NCBI RefSeq assembly: GCF_001509475.1
Contig: NZ_LLZG01000323.1
Coordinates: 1 to 64,000, forward strand
Direction: 5' to 3'
Length of the DNA stretch: 64,000 nucleotides
Origin: Streptomyces regalis
Lineage (GTDB): Bacteria > Actinomycetota > Actinomycetes > Streptomycetales > Streptomycetaceae
Below are positions 34,644 to 42,315 of this stretch, in pieces. Under the pieces are notes generated by a model. It saw only the letters and a list, made by a program, of their open reading frames with translations, was not told where the DNA came from and made no database searches. How positions within the stretch are numbered: the first letter of the stretch is position 1; every line of letters begins with the position of its first letter. The position numbers were made by a program, and so were the translations under genes.

Positions 34644-35264
34644 GTGGACGGTCTGAGTGTGCTGCCGCTGGCCGTGACCATGATGGTCGGTCCGCAGATC
34701 ATGTCGGCGATCATCTTCGTCACCACACCCCGGCCCGTGCGGGTGTCGGTCGGATTCCTCGTCGGTGTCGCCCTCGCCGCCACCGCCGGCACAGCCGTCG
34801 CCCTCGGCCTCGCCTCCCTTTTCGACCTGGGAGATCCCGGCGACTCCGGATCGAGCGGCAAAATCATCCAGTATGTGCTGGTCGGTCTTCTCGCGGCGGC
34901 CGCGCTCAAGAACTGGATCCGGCGGGAGACCATCGAGCCGCCGAAATGGCTGGGCACGCTCATGTCGGCGGATCCTCGGCGGGCCCTCAAGGTCGGGCTG
35001 CTCGTCATCCTGCTGATGCCGTCGGACATCGTCGTCATGCTGACGGTGGGCACGAACCTGGCGCAGGCGGACGCGAACTTCGCCGAGGCACTGCCGTTCA
35101 TCGGGGCGACCGTCCTCATCGCCGGGCTTCCGTTGCTGTCCTTGCTGGTGTTCCACCGCCGGGTGACCGCCGCGATGCCGCAGGTGCGGGACTGGTTGAA
35201 CACCCACAGCTGGCTGATCAGCATCCTGGCCTGCGTGATCTTCATCGTGCTGATCCTCGCCTGA
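34644..35264 (+). CDS. GAP-family (Sap/LysE-like) membrane protein
   Basis: 206 residues from a GTG. Six membrane segments: LSVLPLAVTMMVGPQIMSAI, VSVGFLVGVALAATAGTAVA, IIQYVLVGLLAAAALKNWI, VGLLVILLMPSDIVVMLTVG, ALPFIGATVLIAGLPLLSLL and SWLISILACVIFIVLILA. This is the actinobacterial GAP/Sap group, named after the mycobacterial sulfolipid-addressing protein. Members are thought to move small molecules or lipids. It is flanked on both sides by the duplicated SHOCT proteins. Confidence 0.85.
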   Translation: MDGLSVLPLAVTMMVGPQIMSAIIFVTTPRPVRVSVGFLVGVALAATAGTAVALGLASLFDLGDPGDSGSSGKIIQYVLVGLLAAAALKNWIRRETIEPPKWLGTLMSADPRRALKVGLLVILLMPSDIVVMLTVGTNLAQADANFAEALPFIGATVLIAGLPLLSLLVFHRRVTAAMPQVRDWLNTHSWLISILACVIFIVLILA

Positions 35265-35295
35265 CCCCACACGCCACAGGCTCACCGCAGCCCTC

Positions 35296-35310
35296 CACCC
35301 GCTCCGGGTG
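35296..35310. promoter_or_regulatory. CACCCG-N3-CGGGTG inverted repeat before SHOCT gene 2
   Basis: Perfect six-base arms followed by ATGCC, 91 bases before the start at 35401. The same distance and flank as the element before SHOCT gene 1. Confidence 0.55.
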
Positions 35311-35400
35311 ATGCCGCCCCTGGCCGATGGGCGCACTGTGGAGCACGTCAGGCTCCGAGTACCGCCTCGGCATCGCGGCGGCCGGAATGTGGAGGCAACC

Positions 35401-35811
35401 GTGGACTACCCGCTGCTCAACGCGTTCTTGACCATGCTCTGGTTCTTCCTGTGGGTCATGTGGTTCGTCCTGCTCTTCCGGGTCATCGGGGACATCTTCC
35501 GGGACGACGGCATGAGCGGATGGGCCAAGGCGGGCTGGACGGTCTCCGTCTGTGTGCTGCCGTTCCTAGGCGTCTTCGTCTACCTGATCGCCCGTGGCCG
35601 CGGCATGGGCGAGCGCAACGTGCGCCAGATGCAGCGGCAGGAGCAGGCGTTCCGCTCCTACGTCCAGGAGGCGGCCACCGGCGCCCCGGCGACCGGGGCG
35701 AACCGGCCGACCCGCGTGGACGAGCTGACCAAGCTCGCCGGGCTGCACGACCACGGCGACATCACCGACGCCGAGTACGAGCGGGCCAAGGCGAAGGTGC
35801 TCGCGGGCTGA
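35401..35811 (+). CDS. Two-helix membrane protein with SHOCT motif, copy 2
   Basis: 136 residues from the GTG at 35401, which aligns with the ATG of copy 1 (MDYPLLN). The helices and the loop ARGRGMGER are nearly the same as in copy 1. The linker differs (ATGAPATGANRPTR), then the SHOCT end follows (VDELTKLAGLHDHGDITDAE, YERAKAKVLAG). The 5' flanks of the two copies are also related, so gene and promoter were duplicated together. Confidence 0.9.
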   Translation: MDYPLLNAFLTMLWFFLWVMWFVLLFRVIGDIFRDDGMSGWAKAGWTVSVCVLPFLGVFVYLIARGRGMGERNVRQMQRQEQAFRSYVQEAATGAPATGANRPTRVDELTKLAGLHDHGDITDAEYERAKAKVLAG

Positions 35812-35820
35812 GCCGTACGA

Positions 35821-35871
35821 CGGACTGTGCCGTATGCCGGACTGTGCCGTATGCCGGACGCTGCCGTATGC
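35821..35871 (+). repeat. 17-bp tandem repeat x3 (CGGACTGTGCCGTATGC)
   Basis: Two exact units and one variant (CGGACGCTGCCGTATGC) start 10 bases after the SHOCT gene 2 stop, between convergent genes. Confidence 0.85.
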
Positions 35872-35887
35872 GCCCGCGGTCGGCGCC

Positions 35888-36085
35888 TCACTCCGGAAGC
35901 CGACGGAACTCCGCCACGTGCAGTCCCAGTGACTGGAACCGGATCAACAGGCCGTAGAGATGCGCCTCGTCGTCGACCTGGCCGTACATCACGGTCTGGT
36001 GGGGGACGACGAAAGTGTCCAACTCGGGGAACGCCGTGGTCAGCTCGTCCGACATCTCCCCGTCGACGCGGATCTCGTAGCGCAT
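35888..36085 (-). CDS. Small conserved-looking protein of unknown function
   Basis: 65 residues if started at the ATG at 36085 (MRYEIRVDGEMSDELTTAFP). A GTG at 36139 would add 18 residues and sits two bases beyond the LuxR stop, allowing coupling. The sequence alternates strands and one helix (ELDTFVVPHQTVMYGQVDDE, LYGLLIRFQSLGLHVAEFRR), suggesting a small alpha/beta fold. No motif is known to me. Confidence 0.65.
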   Translation of the reverse strand: MRYEIRVDGEMSDELTTAFPELDTFVVPHQTVMYGQVDDEAHLYGLLIRFQSLGLHVAEFRRLPE

Positions 36086-36140
36086 GAACTCATGCTGGGC
36101 GACCGGGCGCCGGGTGGCATCACCCCGGCGAGGTGACACA

Positions 36141-38888
36141 TCACAGCAGCCCGAGTTCGCGGGCGCGGCGGACGGCCTGGCCGCGCCGGGTGGCGGCGAG
36201 CTTGCGGTAGATGCTCTTCAGGTGCGTCTTCACCGTGTTGACCGACAGATGCAGATCGGCGGCGATCTCCTCGGTGGACATGAGCTGGGCCAGCCGTTCC
36301 AGGACGTCCCGTTCCCGCGCGCTGAGCGACTCGGGGCTCGGGCCGACGGCCTCGTCCCGCTGCCGCGGGGCGGCAGGCTGCGGCGAGAGGGTGCTGGTCA
36401 GCCAGGCATGGTCGCGGGTGAGCGCGGGCCGCTGGAGCAGCAGCCGCCTCAGCCACGGCCCGGCTTCCAGGAACGGCCGCCTGAGGTGATGCGGACGGGC
36501 GGCCGTCAGGGCCCGCAGGACCAGGCTCTCCGCGGCGGCGGTGTCGCCCAGCGCGTCGACGGCCTGCGCACGGGTCAGCAGCCCCCACACGTCGGTGACC
36601 GGTCCCTCGTTCCCGGGCTTTCCCTCGTTCCCGGGCTTTCCTTCGTTTTCGGGCTCGGGGAGTTCGTCGAGGATGCCGAGGGCCCGTTCGCTCTCGCCCG
36701 CGGCCACCCGTGCCCGGGCCTCGGCCACCAGGCTCTCCGGGCTGTGCGAAGCCCGTTCCTCGAAGACCCGCACCGCCGCCTTTGGATCGCCGTCGGCCAG
36801 ATGCGCCGCGGCCGTGGCCATGGTGATGCGGTCGCTCACCCACGGGGAGGGCTCGGCGGAGTCCAGGGCCTGCTTCGCCATGTCGTCGAGAGCCGGCAGG
36901 GCTCCCCGGGAGTCGCCCCGCGCGACCAGCATCCGGGAGCGCAGGATCGCCAGTTCCACGGCGACGATGGGATCACGGGAAGCGGCGGATGTGGCCGCCA
37001 CCTGGTCGAGATGGCCCTCGGCGGCCGTCAGGTCGTCGCGGTCGATGGCCACGGCGGCCAGCACGAGCTGGGCCATCCCGGTCCGGTCGGACACCGGCAG
37101 CCCCGATTGCTCCGCCTCGGCGACCGCCTCCCGGGCATGCGCCTCGGCCTGGCCGGGCCGGCCGTGCAGGAAGTCGATCAGTGCCAGTCGGCCGAGGGCC
37201 TCGTGCCGCGCGAACGCCGTCGAGCGCCCCTGGGCGGCGTCCACTGCGGCGGACAGAGTCGAGCGCGCGGCATCGAAGCGGCCCGCCCACAGCTGGGCCG
37301 ATCCGAGGTCGGTGAGCATGAGGGCCGTCAGCTCCGGACGCCGTTCCAACTGGCCGGCCGGCAGAGCCCGCTCCGCCTGCGCGGCGTCCCTCGCCGCCGC
37401 CTCGGCCAGGTCCGCCGAGCCCGCCACCCGGGCGGCCAGCACCCGAAGCACCGCGCAGCTCAACCGCACCGCCGCGGCGTCTTCGGTGCCGTCGGCGCCG
37501 TCGTTCGGCAGGTTCTCCTCCGCACGACGCAGATACGCCATACCCTGGTCGACGTCGTGGTGGGCCAGCTCGCGCGCCGCGCGCACCAGGTCGGCGGCGG
37601 GCCCGGATGCCTCCGGGGCCATCCTGGCGAAGAGGCCGTCCAGCCGCTCGGCGGCCAGCCCGGTCAGCAGCCGGCCGATCGCCAGATGGCCGATGAGCTC
37701 GGCAGCGGCGAGCTCCCAGTCACCCGCGTCCGCCGCATGCGGCAGGGCCTCGTCGAGCAGGCCCGCCCGGCTCAGCCACTCGGCCGCCCTGCGGTGCAGT
37801 TCCGGCTCCAGGCCGGGGTGGCGCACGCGCAGATGCACCCGCAGGATCTCGGCGAAGAGCGGGTGCAGCCGGTACCAGGAGTGCCCGATGGGCTCGACGA
37901 ACGCGTTCGCCCGTTGCAGTTCCTCCAGGATCGGCTCCGCGTCGTCCCGCCCGGTGAGGGCATTGGCCAGATCGGGGTGCGTCTCCTCGAGGATGCTGGT
38001 GCGCAGCAGGAGGTCCTGGGTCTCGGCGGGGTGGGCGCGGAGCACCTCGCCGAGCAGGAAGTCGGCCACCGTGCTGTGCCCGGCCTCGAAGTCCTTCAGG
38101 AAGCTCTCCGGGTCGTCGGCCCGCTGCGCAGCCAGGGTGCACAGCCGCAGCCCCGCCGCCCAGCCCTCGGTGCGTTCGGTCAGCACGCGCGCGGCCTCCG
38201 CCGACAGCGGCAGCCCGTGCCGGTCGACCAGGGCCACCGTCTCCTCGGCGCGGAAGGCGAGGTCGTCGGCGCGGACGTCGACGAGTTCACCGGCGGCTCG
38301 GTAGCGGTACAGCGGCAGCAGCGGCTCCGTGCGGCTGATGATCACCAGGCGCAGTCCGTCGCCGGCGTGGCGGAGCACGAACTGCAACTCGTCGGCCACC
38401 GCGGCGGCGCCGGCCACCCGGTCGAACTCGTCCAGGACGAGGGTCACCGGGCTGTCCCGGCCGTTCAGCCAGGCCGCGAGACGGGCCAGCAGCGAGTGGT
38501 CCACCTCGCCGGGCCGGGCCGGGCTGCCGATGTCGTCGGGCAGGACGACCCCGTGGTGCCGAAAGGCATGCAGGACGTAGGACCAGAAGACGCCGGGCGC
38601 GCTGTCCTGCGGCTCCACGGTCAACCAGGCGACGCCCCCCGGCTCGCAGACCGTGACCCAGTCGGCGACCAGCAGAGTCTTGCCGGCCCCCGCGGGACCG
38701 TTGACCAGGGTCAGCGGGCTGTGTGCCCCGTCGCTCAACTGCTCGACGAGCCGGTCCCTGCGTACGAACGTCGCCGGCACCGTCGGCACCGTGAGCCGTG
38801 CGGCGAGCACCGGATCACCGTCCGGAGTCACCGCCTTCGAGGTGGGATCGCCATGGCCCCCTCCGACGGAGCGCGCCTTCACGCTCAT
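36141..38888 (-). CDS. MalT-type LuxR regulator (large ATP-binding LuxR)
   Basis: 915 residues. N-terminal STAND ATPase: Walker A NGPAGAGKTLL, Walker B VTLVLDEFDRV, and further LRLVIISRTEPLLPL and TERTEGWAAGLRLCTLAA. A long helical-repeat region of TPR type spans about 380-830. The C-terminal LuxR HTH is LSARERDVLERLAQLMSTEE, IAADLHLSVNTVKTHLKSIY. Members switch on their targets on binding an inducer and ATP; the target here is unknown. The ATG at 38888 follows a GTG at 38891. A variable hexapeptide tract (KPGNEG x2) from an 18-bp DNA repeat lies near residue 750. Confidence 0.92.
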   Translation of the reverse strand: MSVKARSVGGGHGDPTSKAVTPDGDPVLAARLTVPTVPATFVRRDRLVEQLSDGAHSPLTLVNGPAGAGKTLLVADWVTVCEPGGVAWLTVEPQDSAPGVFWSYVLHAFRHHGVVLPDDIGSPARPGEVDHSLLARLAAWLNGRDSPVTLVLDEFDRVAGAAAVADELQFVLRHAGDGLRLVIISRTEPLLPLYRYRAAGELVDVRADDLAFRAEETVALVDRHGLPLSAEAARVLTERTEGWAAGLRLCTLAAQRADDPESFLKDFEAGHSTVADFLLGEVLRAHPAETQDLLLRTSILEETHPDLANALTGRDDAEPILEELQRANAFVEPIGHSWYRLHPLFAEILRVHLRVRHPGLEPELHRRAAEWLSRAGLLDEALPHAADAGDWELAAAELIGHLAIGRLLTGLAAERLDGLFARMAPEASGPAADLVRAARELAHHDVDQGMAYLRRAEENLPNDGADGTEDAAAVRLSCAVLRVLAARVAGSADLAEAAARDAAQAERALPAGQLERRPELTALMLTDLGSAQLWAGRFDAARSTLSAAVDAAQGRSTAFARHEALGRLALIDFLHGRPGQAEAHAREAVAEAEQSGLPVSDRTGMAQLVLAAVAIDRDDLTAAEGHLDQVAATSAASRDPIVAVELAILRSRMLVARGDSRGALPALDDMAKQALDSAEPSPWVSDRITMATAAAHLADGDPKAAVRVFEERASHSPESLVAEARARVAAGESERALGILDELPEPENEGKPGNEGKPGNEGPVTDVWGLLTRAQAVDALGDTAAAESLVLRALTAARPHHLRRPFLEAGPWLRRLLLQRPALTRDHAWLTSTLSPQPAAPRQRDEAVGPSPESLSARERDVLERLAQLMSTEEIAADLHLSVNTVKTHLKSIYRKLAATRRGQAVRRARELGLL
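36603..36656 (-). repeat. 18-bp in-frame tandem repeat x3 inside the LuxR gene
   Basis: Units TCCCTCGTTCCCGGGCTT, repeated once exactly, then a diverged unit. They encode EPENEG-KPGNEG-KPGNEG in a linker, so copy number can change without breaking the frame. Confidence 0.85.
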
Positions 38889-38990
38889 CACACCTCACGG
38901 ATGCTTGAGCGGTACATCACCACGTTCCGATCCTCACCCCGCCCCGGGGCACCCGCAACTGGCGACTTACGGCTCAGGGCCTGTCCGACC

Positions 38991-39434
38991 CTAGGCGTCC
39001 ACGCCCAGCATCCGCCGCAGCAGATCCCGCAGCGCCAGCCGCTCCTCCTCGGAGAGCCCCGCAAGCGGCTCCCGTGCGAACCGCAGTGACTCGCGCATGC
39101 TGCGGGCCACCTGCCGGCCCTCCTGCGTCGCCGCCGCCAGCTTCACCCGCCGGTCCGCCGGGTCCGGGCGGCGCTCCACCAGGCCACGGGACTCCAGGCG
39201 GTCCACGATGCCGGTCACGTTGGACGGCTCGCACCGCAGCCGCTGCGCCAGCTTCCGCATCGGCAGCGGCTCCAGCGACAGCAGGCTCAGCAGCCGCGCC
39301 TGCGCGCCGGTCAGCGCGTGCTCGGCGGCGGCCTCGTCGTACTCCTCGTGGTAGCGGGCCACGACCGCGCCGATGAGGTCGACGACCTCGAGGGTCAGTT
39401 CATCGGGGCGGCGGGTCTTCTCTGGAGTGGCCAT
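38991..39434 (-). CDS. MarR-family regulator
   Basis: 147 residues with the MarR winged helix: LTGAQARLLSLLSLEPLPMR, KLAQRLRCEPSNVTGIVDRL and the wing VERRPDPADRRVKLAAATQEG. One Cys lies in the recognition region (LRCEPSNV) and none near the N-terminus, so it is not a classical OhrR. It is divergent from the oxidoreductase gene with a good palindrome between them, and probably represses that gene and itself. Confidence 0.92.
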   Translation of the reverse strand: MATPEKTRRPDELTLEVVDLIGAVVARYHEEYDEAAAEHALTGAQARLLSLLSLEPLPMRKLAQRLRCEPSNVTGIVDRLESRGLVERRPDPADRRVKLAAATQEGRQVARSMRESLRFAREPLAGLSEEERLALRDLLRRMLGVDA

Positions 39435-39462
39435 GCTCTCAGGATAACCCGGTTACTTGACA

Positions 39463-39479
39463 TCCTGAAATATTCAGGA
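39463..39479. promoter_or_regulatory. MarR operator overlapping promoter
   Basis: The palindrome TCCTGAA-ATA-TTCAGGA starts right behind TTGACA (39457-39462), a likely -35 box for the plus-strand oxidoreductase. Wider arms CCGGTTACTT and AAGTAAACCGG surround it. Confidence 0.7.
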
Positions 39480-39525
39480 GCATGGTTGTTTCACCTACTG
39501 AAGTAAACCGGAAAGGCGCGCCCCC

Positions 39526-40524
39526 ATGATCAACCGCGAATGGCACCTCCTCTCCCGCCCCGTCGGCTGGCCCAAGGCTGAGGACTTCGCCCTGGTCGAG
39601 GCCGAGATGCCGACGCCCGGCGAGGGGCAGGTGCTCGTCCGGAACAAGTACCTCTCCGTGGACCCGTACATGCGCGGCCGTATGAGTGCCGCGAAGTCCT
39701 ATGCCGCCCCCTTCGAGCTGGGCAAGGTCATGCAGGGCGGCGCGGTCGGCGAGGTCGTCGCCTCCAACGCCGAGGGCATCGCCGTCGGCGACCACGTCCT
39801 GCACTTCTTCGGCTGGCGCGAGTTCGCGGCGGTGGACGCGAAGAACGCCGTGAAGGTCGACCCGGACGCCGCGCCCCTCTCGACGTACCTCGGTGTGCTC
39901 GGCATGACCGGCCTCACCGCCTACGCCGGCCTGCTGCGCACCGCGTCCTTCAAGGAGGGCGACGTCGTCTTCGTGTCCGGTGCGGCCGGTGCCGTCGGCA
40001 GCCAGGTCGGCCAGATCGCCAAGCTCAAGGGTGCCTCCCGGGTCATCGGCTCGGCCGGCTCCGACGAGAAGGTCAAGCTCCTCGTCGAGGAGTACGGCTT
40101 CGACGCCGCGTTCAACTACAAGAACGGCTCGGTGAGCGAGCAGCTGCGCGAGGCCGCCCCGGACGGCATCGACGTCTACTTCGACAACGTCGGCGGCGAC
40201 CACCTGGAGGCCGCCATCGGGCAGCTCAACGTCCACGGCCGGATCGCCATCTGCGGCATGATCTCGGTCTACAACAACACCGAGCCCGCCCCCGGCCCGA
40301 AGAACCTCGCCCGCCTCATCGCGACCCGCGGCCGCATCGAGGGCCTCCTCGTCGGCGACCACTACGACTTCCAGCCGCAGTTCGTCCAGGAGGTCGGCCC
40401 CTGGGTCGCCTCGGGCGCGCTCAAGTACCGCGAGACGGTCGTCGAGGGCATCGAGAACAACCTGGAGGCGTTCCTCGGGGTCCTGCGCGGCGACAACACC
40501 GGCAAGATGATCGTCAAGCTGTAG
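39526..40524 (+). CDS. NADP-dependent medium-chain oxidoreductase (CurA/2-alkenal reductase type)
   Basis: 332 residues. N-terminus WHLLSRPVGWPKAEDFALVE, then NKYLSVDPYMRGRM, the mark of the prostaglandin-reductase/CurA group without zinc ligands. NADP fold: VVFVSGAAGAVGSQVGQIAK, with YFDNVGGDHLEAAIGQLN and GRIAICGMISVYNNTEP. It reduces enones or quinones with NADPH. Its expression should be governed by the divergent MarR protein. Confidence 0.92.
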   Translation: MINREWHLLSRPVGWPKAEDFALVEAEMPTPGEGQVLVRNKYLSVDPYMRGRMSAAKSYAAPFELGKVMQGGAVGEVVASNAEGIAVGDHVLHFFGWREFAAVDAKNAVKVDPDAAPLSTYLGVLGMTGLTAYAGLLRTASFKEGDVVFVSGAAGAVGSQVGQIAKLKGASRVIGSAGSDEKVKLLVEEYGFDAAFNYKNGSVSEQLREAAPDGIDVYFDNVGGDHLEAAIGQLNVHGRIAICGMISVYNNTEPAPGPKNLARLIATRGRIEGLLVGDHYDFQPQFVQEVGPWVASGALKYRETVVEGIENNLEAFLGVLRGDNTGKMIVKL

Positions 40525-40558
40525 GTCTGCCTGCAGGTCAGCCTGCACGTCTGCCGGT
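40523..40558 (+). repeat. 12-bp imperfect tandem repeat x3
   Basis: The units AGGTCTGCCTGC, AGGTCAGCCTGC and ACGTCTGCCGGT begin at the oxidoreductase stop codon. Confidence 0.6.
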
Positions 40559-40655
40559 AGGCCTGTGCTGGATTTTCGGCATGCGGTAACTTCTTTCCGA
40601 AATCCGTCGCGATCGTGGGCGCGAGTCGCGGCGGACCGAGGAGGAAGACAACCGC

Positions 40656-41075
40656 ATGTCCATCCAGCAGTCCGAGGTCCTCTACACCGCCGTCGCCACC
40701 GCCGAGAACGGCCGCGACGGCCGGGTCGCCACCGACGACGGCAAGCTCGACGTCGTCGTGAACCCGCCCAAGGAAATGGGCGGCAGCGGCACCGGCACCA
40801 ACCCGGAGCAGCTGTTCGCGGCCGGCTACAGCGCCTGCTTCCAGGGCGCCCTGGGCGTCGTCGCCCGCCAGGAGAAGGCCGACATCTCCGGCTCGACCGT
40901 CACCGCGAAGGTCGGCATCGGCAAGAACGAAGACGGGTTCGGGATCATTGTGGAGATCGCGGCCCACATCCCGAACGTCGACGCGGAGACCGCGAAGGGC
41001 CTCCTTGAGAAGGCCCACCAGGTCTGCCCGTACTCGAAGGCAACCCGCGGCAACATCACCGTGACGCTGGTCTGA
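40656..41075 (+). CDS. ohr: Organic hydroperoxide resistance protein (Ohr/OsmC)
   Basis: 139 residues, the usual Ohr length. The two active cysteines are Cys61 (GYSACFQGALG) and Cys124 (HQVCPYSKATRGN), which reduce organic peroxides with lipoyl or thiol partners in the cytoplasm. GAGGAAGAC precedes the ATG. No OhrR with an N-terminal Cys lies beside it. A bidirectional terminator follows. Confidence 0.94.
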   Translation: MSIQQSEVLYTAVATAENGRDGRVATDDGKLDVVVNPPKEMGGSGTGTNPEQLFAAGYSACFQGALGVVARQEKADISGSTVTAKVGIGKNEDGFGIIVEIAAHIPNVDAETAKGLLEKAHQVCPYSKATRGNITVTLV

Positions 41076-41113
41076 GCCGTGACGCCGGTCTGACACGGTT
41101 CGTTGCTACGACG

Positions 41114-41146
41114 GAGGCCGCACCCCTGGACGTGGGGTGCGGCCTC
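41114..41146. terminator. Bidirectional terminator
   Basis: The perfect 13-bp stem GAGGCCGCACCCC / GGGGTGCGGCCTC lies between the convergent ohr and serine hydrolase genes. Confidence 0.88.
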
Positions 41147-41163
41147 TGTTGTGGCCGGTGCCC

Positions 41164-42315
41164 TCAGCTCGCCAGGGCTGCCCGGTGCACCGCCCTCACC
41201 AGCCGTTGGTTCTCCGGCGCCGCCCCGCCAGGGAAAGCACAACGCCGCCGGGTATAGCCGTACGCCAGCCCGCTCCGAGGATCCGCGAAGGCCTGCGAAC
41301 CCCCCGCCCCACTATGGCCGAAGGCCCCCGCACCCAGGAACGGGTACCACGTGTCGGAGACCGCCTGGAAGCCGAGCCCGAAGGACTTGTGCGTCCGGGC
41401 CACCAGGTCGTACCCGGTCGAATGGATCTGACCGACCTCGGCGATCGTGTCCGGCTTCAGCAGCGGCGGCCGTCCGTCGACCTCGCTGATCGCCGCCGCG
41501 TACATCCCGGCGAGCCCGCGCGCGGCCGCGACCCCGCCCGCCGACGCCGGCCCCTTGGCACGCACCGTGCGGGAGTTGGCGTGGTCCACCGGCTCGCCCG
41601 GGTTCGGCACATGCGTGTTGAAGGCGATCGAGGCCAGCGTGTGCGGCCCCGTCGGCACCGAGTCCAGCACCGCCTGCTGCTCCGGCGTCGGCGCCATCGG
41701 CTGCACGGAGCGGTAACGGGGCTCCAGCTCCGCGGGCAGCCCGAGGTGGAAGTCCAGTCCGTACGGCGCCCGCACCCGCTCCTCGTACACCTCCTGGAGG
41801 GTGCGGCCCGTGGCCCGTCGTACGACCTCACCGGCGAGCGCGCCGATGACGAGCGCGTGATAGCCGAAGGCCGTGCCGGGGCGCCAGAACGGCCGCTGGT
41901 CCGCGAGCCGTTCGGCGATCGCGGCATCGTCGGCCAGCTCGTCCTCGGTGAACCCGGCGTCGACCCCGACCAGTCCCGCACGGTGCGCGAGCAGATCGCG
42001 CAGCGTCAGTCCGCCCTTGCCCTCCGCCCCGAACTCCGGCCAGTAGTACGTCACTTTGCGGTCCGGCTCCAGCGTGCCGTCCTGCACGAGGAGCGCGACC
42101 ACGAGGTGGGCGGCGCCCTTGGTGGACGAGAACACGCCGTAGAGGGAGTCGGCCTCGCAGCCGTCACCGGTCCACAGGTCGACGACCCTATGGCCCTGCA
42201 CATATGCGCACAACTGCCCCTCGTAGTCCGGGAGTTCGCCCGCGACGAAGCCGGCGAACTCCTCACGCACCTCCTCGAAGCCGTCCGCGACAGTGCCGTG
42301 GATCTCCTGCGTCAT
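41164..42315 (-). CDS. Serine hydrolase, beta-lactamase/esterase class C fold
   Basis: 383 residues, no signal peptide. The S-x-x-K nucleophile motif is FSSTKGAAH (near residue 65). The Tyr motif is AFGYHALVIG (YxN variant with His), and the third motif is HSGAGGSQAFADP. This pattern fits EstB-type carboxylesterases more than cell-wall enzymes. It follows the damaged M14 gene with an ATGA overlap. Confidence 0.9.
   Translation of the reverse strand: MTQEIHGTVADGFEEVREEFAGFVAGELPDYEGQLCAYVQGHRVVDLWTGDGCEADSLYGVFSSTKGAAHLVVALLVQDGTLEPDRKVTYYWPEFGAEGKGGLTLRDLLAHRAGLVGVDAGFTEDELADDAAIAERLADQRPFWRPGTAFGYHALVIGALAGEVVRRATGRTLQEVYEERVRAPYGLDFHLGLPAELEPRYRSVQPMAPTPEQQAVLDSVPTGPHTLASIAFNTHVPNPGEPVDHANSRTVRAKGPASAGGVAAARGLAGMYAAAISEVDGRPPLLKPDTIAEVGQIHSTGYDLVARTHKSFGLGFQAVSDTWYPFLGAGAFGHSGAGGSQAFADPRSGLAYGYTRRRCAFPGGAAPENQRLVRAVHRAALAS

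Noticed and set aside
36084..39089. Very long plus-strand open frame (about 1,000 codons) opposite the LuxR gene
   Set aside because: It is the antisense shadow of a GC-rich gene; its composition is Gly/Arg/Gln-rich without domains, while the minus strand encodes a complete MalT-type protein.
38991..39434. OhrR as the identity of the MarR protein, because ohr is close by
   Set aside because: The N-terminal redox Cys of OhrR is missing, and the nearest target is the divergent oxidoreductase.
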